Below are positions 60,301 to 64,000 of a DNA stretch of 64,000 nucleotides, in pieces (positions within the stretch are counted from its first letter, which is position 1; each line of letters begins with the position of its first letter). Origin of the DNA: Nephrocerus scutellatus (lineage: Eukaryota; Arthropoda; Insecta; Diptera; Pipunculidae); assembly GCA_947095585.1 (NCBI GenBank), contig OX352761.1, positions 27,929,777 through 27,993,776 of the forward strand, given 5' to 3'. The notes beneath the pieces are model-generated. The model was not told the DNA's origin. It saw nothing but the letters and a program-made list of their open reading frames with translations, and did no database searches. The position numbers and the translations under genes were made by a program.

Positions 60301-62260
60301 CTCCAGCGATCTAATAAATAAGGACAACTATAGACTGATATGGGCGCTGCAAGGCTTCAAACCATACAAATCTGCAGGACCTGATGGCATATTTCCAGCC
60401 GAGCTGCAAAGGACTTCGGATATTAACCTTCCTTTGCTGGAAACAGTTCTAAAGAGTTGTCTCGATCTGGTCCATATTCCAGTTTTATGGAGAAGTAAAC
60501 GTGGTTTTTATACCAAAAGCCGGCAAATGCTCGCATGGTAGTCCAAAGATCTCAGACCAATTAATCCTTTCATCAATCCTGTTTAAGACACTGGAAAGTC
60601 TGATCGATATTTACATACGCAAACGCATTGACAAAAGACTCCTGTCTACAGATCAGCACGCGTATTGTAAAGCCAAGTCAGTAGAAACAGCTCTGCACAT
60701 ACTAGTGCGTTCTATTGAACATTCCCTTCAACACAAGGAGTACACAATGGTGGTATTCCTAGTCATTGAAGGTGCTTTTAACAACGTCAACACATCTGCG
60801 ATTACGGATGCGCTGTCGACTATGAGAGTGGACGACTCGCTGGGCGAATTGATTAACATTCTGCTCACAAGTAGGATTATTAATTCAAAGCTGGGCGTGT
60901 CGTCTGCCAGAAGATCTGTCTGCAGAGGAACCCCACAAGGTGGAGTCCTGTCTCCCTTCTATGGAACTTAGCGGTGAACGAACTGGTGGTATGCCGTGAT
61001 GGCTGCAAAGTAATCGCTTATGCGGATGACGTTTTCCAGGCTGAAATTATGGCAATCAGTGAAGCCTTGTCTTGGCTGAAGAGAAACGTCATATCCGCTA
61101 AGGATATCCGTATATTCTCGGATAGTCAAGCTGCACTGAAATCACTGGAATCAGTCTCCACAAATTCAACTCTAACCCGTAACTGCCGTTCATCTCTCGT
61201 GGAGATGGCGGATCAGTTCAATATCCATCTGTGTTAGGTGCCGGGGCGCAGAGACATTCCGGGTAACTGTATGGCTGACAAACTCGCCAAGCAAGGAACT
61301 ACACTACCCTTCTTACCTGAATATGGTTTCATAGGCATACCAATCGCTACATGCAAATTTTTGTTAAAGCGGGATGATAATGTAAAAACTAACTGTAGGT
61401 GGTTAAACGGTACAACTTGCATAGCGACAAAGCAGATCTGGCCCAAGCTGGATCCGAAACGCTTCAAGTGTTTGATCTCTCAAAAAAGATCGCACATCGG
61501 TGCTATTGTAGGTGTCATCACTGGACACTGTCTAATAGGCAGGCATGCAGCAAGACTGGGAGTCTTCTCGAATGACTTCTGCAGAAGCTGCATGGATTAG
61601 GAGGAGGAGGAGGAGGAGACCATCGTTCGTCTTCTCTGTACTTGTCCAGCCCTCTCCCAAAAGCGTAAACTCAGATGGGAGCTTTCTTCTACAACGACAC
61701 TAATGATCTCATAAACATTGACATTGGTAGTCTCCTACGCTTCATACGAAGCTCTAATTGGTTCATCGAGTAGGTGGAAGAGGACTTTTTACTGATCCGT
61801 GTGGTATCACAATGGACCATTACTGATCTAAGTGTGTCGGTTTCACTAACAGCCACCTTAATCTAACCTAACCTAACCTAACCTAGCATTGTGAAGGACG
61901 AATTCTGAATTTTCGACCAAAAAAAAGGGAATATGCGAAACTTCTAATCGAGAAACAAAAAACACTAAAAAACAAAAAAAAACAATAATGTAACTAACGC
62001 ATAATTTAAATTGTAGCAAGCAAGGAAATGAATATTCAAGTAAGTTTGATATGAAAGTATTCCTTGTGTTCCTAAACAAATGTAAACAGAGTACACAGAT
62101 TATGGACCTAATCACACACTTACCATTATTTTTAAATGCAGACAAATTCTTTTCATTTGAGAAAATATTTGACTGCATGTGATTTTTGACATTTCTCGGA
62201 GTGGATGGCATGTCTGCACCAAAAATGTCGCTTGATCCGCCACCTGGAGGTCTCGAGACC
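39307..62260 (-). CDS. Jupiter: Jupiter microtubule-associated protein, 3' three constitutive exons (5' end outside window)
   Basis: Exons are complement(62124..62260), (53880..54143) and (39307..39446). Donors are GTAAGT and GTAAGA, acceptors are TTTCAG, and both joins are phase 1. The first visible exon has '[20 protein letters not shown]', the second '[20 protein letters not shown]' and '[19 protein letters not shown]', the last '[11 protein letters not shown]' and the terminal '[15 protein letters not shown]'. These are the conserved blocks of insect Jupiter (HN1/JPT family) in order; the protein binds microtubules. About 180 residues are visible and the N-terminal exon(s) must lie to the right of 64000 or were not recognised. 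Introns of about 8.0 and 14.4 kb are full of transposons. A further in-phase cassette exon candidate is at 44622-45059. Confidence 0.93.
39991..41294 (+). mobile_element. Mariner-type transposon, DD41D (rosa-like), complete
   Basis: Terminal inverted repeats are AAGGGTGTTTTTTTAGGAGG at the left and ACGGGTGTTTTTTTAAGAGG (inverse of the right end). They are flanked by TA at 39989-39990 and 41295-41296. The 1304-bp element contains a single uninterrupted transposase gene. Location: the large Jupiter intron, opposite strand to Jupiter. Confidence 0.92.
40103..41188 (+). CDS. Mariner-type transposase, DD41D
   Basis: 361 residues from the [10 protein letters not shown] start (an ATG 36 bp upstream at 40067 is in frame, but the residues before MNRL are not family-like). 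N-terminal helix-turn-helix region ('[20 protein letters not shown]', 'PSETTIKNV') is followed by a second HTH ('[18 protein letters not shown]'). Catalytic triad: D in 'LFSDEAHF', D in '[10 protein letters not shown]', D in 'LTPLDYFLW'. There are 41 residues between the second and third Asp, the signature of the rosa type rather than classical DD34D mariner. No stop or frameshift, so the protein could be functional. It would cut and paste the element at TA sites. Confidence 0.93.
   Translation: MNRLTPEQRFQIVEIYFQNQCSIKNVYRALREFYGAHNRPSETTIKNVITKFRSTFTLLDAKPPTRMRRVRTEENIAVVEASVEENDNLSIRRRAQQIGLCPSTLWKILRKDLGLVPYKIQLVQELKPHDHRLRREFSDWSLNQLNEDPFFYRKILFSDEAHFLLNGYVNKQNCRIWSKDNPHAVQELPMHPDKCTVWCGLWAGGIIGPYFFKNEEGRRVTVNGNRYRTMLNEFLLSNLEDMDMDEMWFQQDGATCHTARETIDLLKETFNDNIISRNGPVNWPPRSCDLTPLDYFLWGYVKSLVYVDKPQSIDALETNIQRVIADIRPQMLEKVLENWTSRMTFVKNSRGSHMPEIVFKC
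41297..41952. other. Intronic sequence without a recognised gene
   Basis: AT-rich, with poly-T/poly-A runs at 41700-41780. 41797-41830 (ACACGCGCCACACGCGTCAC) is a small family D piece. Confidence 0.4.
41953..43010 (+). pseudogene. Non-LTR retrotransposon remnant, RNase H and C-terminal part
   Basis: Contains 'LYTDGSKTE' (about 42085), '[18 protein letters not shown]', '[14 protein letters not shown]', then the C-terminal '[20 protein letters not shown]' and '[10 protein letters not shown]', followed by 'LLRFIRS..WFNE' and a 3' UTR ending near 'TTAACCTAGCCTAAT'. It is the same family as 60120-61885 (very similar from 'FQAEIMAI' onward). Frames are broken. Confidence 0.8.
43150..43500 (+). pseudogene. 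Second, more diverged RNase H fragment of a LINE
   Basis: '[16 protein letters not shown]' at about 43280-43330 is a damaged 'GHSGI.GNE.ADELA' motif, and a 'KYGMAL'-like block follows in another frame. A (GAGAT)n run is at 43238-43260. Confidence 0.55.
43830..44330 (+). pseudogene. CR1/Jockey-type LINE, C-terminal remnant
   Basis: '[20 protein letters not shown]' and '[16 protein letters not shown]', then after a frameshift '[20 protein letters not shown]' and '[10 protein letters not shown]....[12 protein letters not shown]'. This order is typical of the C terminus of CR1/Jockey-related reverse transcriptases. It is 5'-truncated with one shift. Confidence 0.7.
44622..45059 (-). CDS. Jupiter: Candidate Jupiter cassette exon (or alternative last exon), 438 nt
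   Basis: On the Jupiter strand, in its large intron. Acceptor ...ACTTTACAG ends at 45060 and an open frame starts in phase 1, matching the upstream exon's phase. The frame encodes '[20 protein letters not shown]', a Ser/Thr/Asn-rich middle and '[20 protein letters not shown]'. The 'NPITG.G' resembles the 'NPVTGEG' motif of the constitutive last exon. A GTATCT donor follows base 44622 and would join to the last exon, again in phase 1. The cassette is 146 codons. Without that splice the frame stops at 44602 (ISEFY), giving an alternative C terminus. The frame is free of transposon motifs while everything around it is transposon debris. Inference; no expression data. Confidence 0.65.
45151..46029. 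other. Intronic sequence without a recognised gene
   Basis: AT-rich; a 73-codon frame at 45524-45745 has no recognisable features. Confidence 0.4.
46030..46300 (-). repeat. Repeat family C, full-length-like copy
   Basis: The minus strand reads TTCTTATAAGTGCTATATTTTT, GGTTGGCCAATTTCCGCCAA, CAATTGGGACCTCCCAATTT, then CCACCAATTCAGCTGTCTGAG, TAGAGTGGACACAGACAGAC and ATTTTTTATTTTGCGATTTT. This is the best copy for defining the uninterrupted family. Confidence 0.65.
46480..48220 (+). pseudogene. Endonuclease/RT non-LTR retrotransposon, family N, copy 1 (defective)
   Basis: Parts of the endonuclease ('TPTARRGLI', '[14 protein letters not shown]') precede an RT with '[15 protein letters not shown]', '[13 protein letters not shown]' and '[13 protein letters not shown]' (YADD at about 47420). 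The C-terminal region has '[15 protein letters not shown]', '[11 protein letters not shown]' and '[11 protein letters not shown]'. A large gap separates endonuclease and palm, and there are several shifts and stops. The same family is at 52005-53450 and, inverted, at 55990-56970. Confidence 0.85.
48371..49160. repeat. Family A monomers with a 296-bp tandem duplication and an intact terminal end
   Basis: CCACTCCAAAATTTTAACAA starts at 48371 and again at 48667, and the following ~190 bp are nearly identical. The right end carries a (GCCA)n run (CCAGCCAGCCAGCCAGCC, about 49115) and CGGGCAAGTGAAGTTAATAT, the terminus of the complete copy at 11730. The left terminus is missing. Confidence 0.8.
49161..50021. 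other. Intronic sequence with a short LINE scrap
   Basis: 49765-49850 (plus) reads '[20 protein letters not shown]', similar to 'AFERKVLWRIVGPVCEE' of the RTE-like element at 63630-63690. The rest is unassigned. Confidence 0.45.
50022..50177. repeat. Second copy of the 155-bp segment at 35946-36100
   Basis: Same sequence in the same orientation with a handful of differences. No transposase is attached here, so it is a solo end or deletion derivative of the Tc1-like element. Confidence 0.75.
50178..50889. other. No recognised gene
   Basis: Overlapping plus-strand frames at 50353-50708 lack any family motif and splice context. Confidence 0.35.
50880..51350 (+). repeat. Repeat family D (CpG-rich monomers), best copy
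   Basis: Two ~170-bp monomers, each with a palindromic 'CACACGCGCCACACGCG'-type head followed by 'AAAATTTCAGC.C.TT' and 'TTAAAAAGGACCTC.AAAA'. The left flank ACTTTTATGTATACATCGAC is found in inverse at about 55465-55485 and 58583-58605. Short frames are artefacts. Confidence 0.65.
51703..51800 (-). mobile_element. tRNA-derived SINE, copy 4 (head only)
   Basis: Inverse head with TTTTGGTGTTACTGGGATTC, then CTGCTCAGTAGCCATGCGCA and CCACTGAGCCACGGCA. The body is lost after about 30 bp. Confidence 0.7.
52005..53450 (+). pseudogene. Endonuclease/RT non-LTR retrotransposon, family N, copy 2
   Basis: RT from '[20 protein letters not shown]' through '[16 protein letters not shown]', '[13 protein letters not shown]' and '[13 protein letters not shown]', then '[16 protein letters not shown]', '[15 protein letters not shown]' and '[17 protein letters not shown]'. 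It ends at about 53450 with short A-rich sequence. Only two or three frame changes separate the blocks, making it the best-preserved copy, but the 5' endonuclease is missing. Confidence 0.85.
53451..53879. other. Intronic, no recognised gene
   Basis: AT-rich sequence immediately 3' of the Jupiter exon at 53880-54143. Confidence 0.4.
54144..54867. other. Intronic, no recognised gene
   Basis: AT-rich sequence immediately upstream (on the minus strand) of the Jupiter exon. No branch point could be singled out. Confidence 0.4.
54868..55095. repeat. Inverted-repeat element, family E
   Basis: GGCCACCATACGACTTTCTT TTACTGACG at the left is the inverse of 'CGTCCGTAAAAGAAAGTCGT..TG.CC' at the right (about 55045-55080). 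'CTTTAGTAAATGTATA' pairs with 'TATACATTTACTGAAG'. The loop is poly-T/poly-A (54940-55020). One arm alone recurs at about 46310-46390. Confidence 0.65.
55110..55490 (-). repeat. Repeat family D, inverted copy
   Basis: The minus strand carries GCGTCAAAAGCGTGATATCA, 'CATTGAGCTGCTCACG' and the flank 'AAATATCTGTTTTTCAAAG', all seen at 50950-51090 on the plus strand. Confidence 0.65.
55491..55989. other. Intronic, no recognised gene
   Basis: Around 55690-55860 there are repeated 'ACGAGTG.ATGA' / 'GTCACGTAT' words suggesting a short inverted structure, but no element is recognised. Confidence 0.35.
55990..56970 (-). pseudogene. Endonuclease/RT non-LTR retrotransposon, family N, copy 3 (inverted, 5'-truncated)
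   Basis: On the minus strand: 'RQGC' palm region at about 56840, '[10 protein letters not shown]', '[20 protein letters not shown]', '[15 protein letters not shown]' and '[20 protein letters not shown]'. It is very close to copy 1 (46480-48220), including 'TQVNIAGQ'. Confidence 0.85.
56971..58379. other. Intronic, no recognised gene
   Basis: AT-rich. Open frames at 57406-57711 (minus) and 57841-58050 (plus) have no recognisable features. Confidence 0.4.
58380..58625 (-). repeat. Repeat family D, inverted copy
   Basis: Contains 'GTGAGCAGCTCAGTGTCAG', 'GCGCTTGTGATGCGTGTCGC' and 'GCGTGTCGATGTATACATAA', the inverse of the blocks at 50900-51090. Confidence 0.6.
58626..59884. other. Intronic, no recognised gene
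   Basis: AT-rich. No exon or element recognised. Confidence 0.4.
59885..59965 (-). pseudogene. RTE-like element, 3'-terminal fragment
   Basis: GCTCTACAACCAGCCGGCCT and 'ACACCGGTCCCGATTTTTAGCCGATGTTAT' are the inverse of the last ~80 bp of the element at 63920-64000. Confidence 0.65.
60120..61885 (+). pseudogene. RNase H-bearing LINE with internal deletion and a CCTAA-repeat tail
   Basis: RT blocks '[15 protein letters not shown]', '[15 protein letters not shown]', '[10 protein letters not shown]' and '[10 protein letters not shown]' (about 61025). The palm is then joined directly to RNase H ('[18 protein letters not shown]', '[14 protein letters not shown]'), skipping the normal intervening region. 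The C-terminal domain follows ('[15 protein letters not shown]', then a GAGGAG run). The 3' UTR ends in CTAACCTAACCTAACCTAAC (61864-61885). Frame changes and a stop after 'SCMD' make it inactive. Same family as 41953-43010. Confidence 0.85.
61886..62123. other. Intronic, next to a Jupiter exon
   Basis: Sequence between the LINE tail and the Jupiter exon at 62124-62260. Nothing else is seen. Confidence 0.4.
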
Positions 62261-62499
62261 CTGAAAAATAAAAAAGAATAAAAAAATTACATACGCGTTT
62301 ATTGATGGATATTCAAATGGTAAAATGTATCACACACAACATTTCATATACATATCAGTCACATAACTATTGCTAGAAATATTATTTTTTATGTGGGTTC
62401 TATTGAGAAAAATGGAAAGCTATTGTAATCCTGTTTATGTTTCCGTGGCAATACTCGTAAGTTACAAGTTGCTTATGTCGTCTTAAGCGTTGCACATAC

Positions 62500-64000
62500 T
62501 GCAAAGACAAAGAGGGTAATCTAATCGCCGATCTCAAAGGCATCTTAGAGCGATTGGAAGAGCCCTTTCATGAGTTGCTTAATGGGCAGCTAACTTAGGA
62601 ATAAGAGGCTCCACCAATGACCGAAGACCACACTATGCTGCCGCCACCAAGCATAGATGAAGTTAGCAGAGCGATAAATCGGCTCAAAAATAATAAGGCC
62701 CCGGGATTTGATGGTATCCCAGCGAAGCTGATTAAAACAGGAGGCCCCGCAATACACCAAGAAATTCGTGAACTAATAGTACAAGTAGAGGAGGAAGAAC
62801 CAATGCAAGAAGACTGGCGAAGAGGCATCCTGTGCTCCATACATAAGAAATGAGATATCACAACCTGCAGCAATTATCGTGGTATAGCGTTTTTGAGTAC
62901 CAAGTATAAGATTTTCTCCTCTAACCTTTAAGACAGGATAGGCCTATACGCTAAAGTCATCATTGGTCCATACCAGTGTAGCTTTATCCCAGGCAAACCA
63001 AAAACTGATCAGATTTACACCCTTAGGCAGGTGATGGAAATATGTCTAGAGTTTCAAAACTCACTACACTATCTTTTTATAGACTTTAAAGCCGTCTATG
63101 ATAGCATAGCCAGAGTAGAACTTTATAAAGCCATGAGAGAATTCGGCATTCCAAATAAACTGACAAGACTATGTAAGTTGACCGTGGCCAATGTTATAAG
63201 CCAAGTAAATATATCTGTATCACTATCAAGCCCATTCAACATCTATAACGGGCTCCGACAAGTGGATGGACTGGCCTGCGTCCTCTTCAACCTGGTGTTG
63301 GAGAAACTGATCCGAGACTCTGACGAAACGGCGAGAGGATCACTCCTCTATAAGTCCATTCAGATACTGGCTTACGCAGACGATATTGACATCTTTGGTA
63401 GAAACCGAAAAGCTGTACAGGAAGTTTTAATCCAGATCGAGCAGGCGGCACGAAATCTGGGCTGTACGTAAATGAGAGCAAAACAAAGTACATGGTGGCC
63501 ACGTCTGCGAGTAGAAGTTCCAACATTGGTCAAATAGTGGAGCGGGAATTTGAAGTAGTGCAATCCTTTAACTATCTCGGGTCAACTGTAGCAGCCGATA
63601 ATAGCATGGAATCAGTTGCTACCCTCTTAGCCGCGTTTGAGAGAAAAGTCTTATGGAGAATTGTTGGCCCCGTATGTGAGGAAGCAGGATTCCGGAGTCT
63701 CTATAATGATGAAATCTACGAGCGTTACTGCGATGTTGACATCGTGAAGAGAATTATGCTCGGAAGGCTCCGGTGGGCAGGACACCTAGCTCGCCTGAGC
63801 GAAGATGATCCTGTTCAGAAAGTCCTTTGCGGTAGGATTTACCGAACACGACAGCGAGGCCGACCAACCTTACTCTGGAAGGATGGCGTAGAGCAGGACG
63901 CCTAGAGGTTATGGATGCCAAACTAGATAACATCGGCTCGAAATCAAAACCGGTGGAGAGATTTTTTGCGGGAGGCCAGGACCCGACACCGGTTGTAGAG
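62500..64000 (+). pseudogene. RTE-like non-LTR retrotransposon, RT to 3' end (cut by window edge)
   Basis: Starts within the region before RT ('KDKEGNLIADLKGILERLEE'). RT blocks are 'AINRLKNNKAPGFDGIPAKL', 'GPYQCGFIPGKPKTDQI', 'LFIDFKAVYDSIAR' and 'ILAYADDIDIFGR' (YADD at about 63372). The C-terminal part has 'FNYLGSTVAADNS', 'ERKVLWRIVGPVCEEA', 'GRLRWAGHLARLSEDD' and 'GRPTLLWKDGVEQDA'. There are a few stops and one shift (62850, 62930, 63470). The 3' end is at or just beyond 64000, as judged from the inverse copies at 12515 and 59885. The endonuclease is absent. Confidence 0.85.

Overview
This is eukaryotic nuclear DNA from a higher fly (Diptera, Brachycera). Every conserved protein is closest, as I recognise it, to Drosophila family members. 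Genes carry short GT-AG introns, the intergenic DNA is AT-rich, and the mobile elements are typical of insects. A tephritid-like fruit fly is my best guess, partly because an intact mariner with DD41D spacing (the 'rosa' type, first described in Ceratitis rosa) is present. The species is not determined, and there are no prokaryotic operons or CRISPR arrays.

Layout of host genes. Dephospho-CoA kinase-domain protein (complement 2409-3224, 3 exons) is divergent from Caf1-55/p55 (4668-6022, 2 coding exons). Caf1-55 is convergent with Art3/PRMT3 (complement 6268-8152, 7 exons). These are followed by Fis1 (complement 13336-13953, 4 exons), mRpS10 (17788-18443, 3 exons) and Dtd, D-aminoacyl-tRNA deacylase (30616-31279, 4 exons). 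The last is the 3' part of Jupiter (complement 39307-62260), a microtubule-associated protein gene whose large introns hold most of the right half of the window. I rebuilt all splice junctions by eye: phases agree and the products have full family length. Jupiter also has a candidate in-frame 438-nt cassette exon (44622-45059).

The rest is mobile and repetitive DNA. (a) A ~130-150 bp MITE family with TA target sites has ten copies, including one nested in another. (b) A tRNA-derived SINE family has four copies. (c) Foldback/monomer repeats are built of ~115 bp units. (d) A 5.1-kb Ty3/gypsy-type LTR retrotransposon (21530-26676) has apparently identical 430-bp LTRs and sits in a tandemly duplicated Helitron-type helicase remnant. 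(e) A deleted P-element/THAP transposon has TIRs and a target duplication. (f) The intact rosa-type mariner is at 39991-41294. (g) A Tc1 remnant is interrupted by a 118-bp minisatellite. (h) Several non-LTR retrotransposon relics are present: two endonuclease/RT families, RNase H-bearing LINEs (one ending in CCTAA repeats) and a CR1-like tail. (i) Several unnamed repeat families are also present.

The host genes are unrelated housekeeping functions (CoA synthesis, chromatin, arginine methylation, mitochondrial fission and translation, tRNA proofreading, microtubules) and form no common pathway. I found no convincing new multi-gene system. The observations most worth checking are the Jupiter cassette exon, the intact rosa-type mariner, the very young LTR insertion in a duplicated Helitron fragment, the P-like element, and the uncharacterised MITE, SINE and foldback families.
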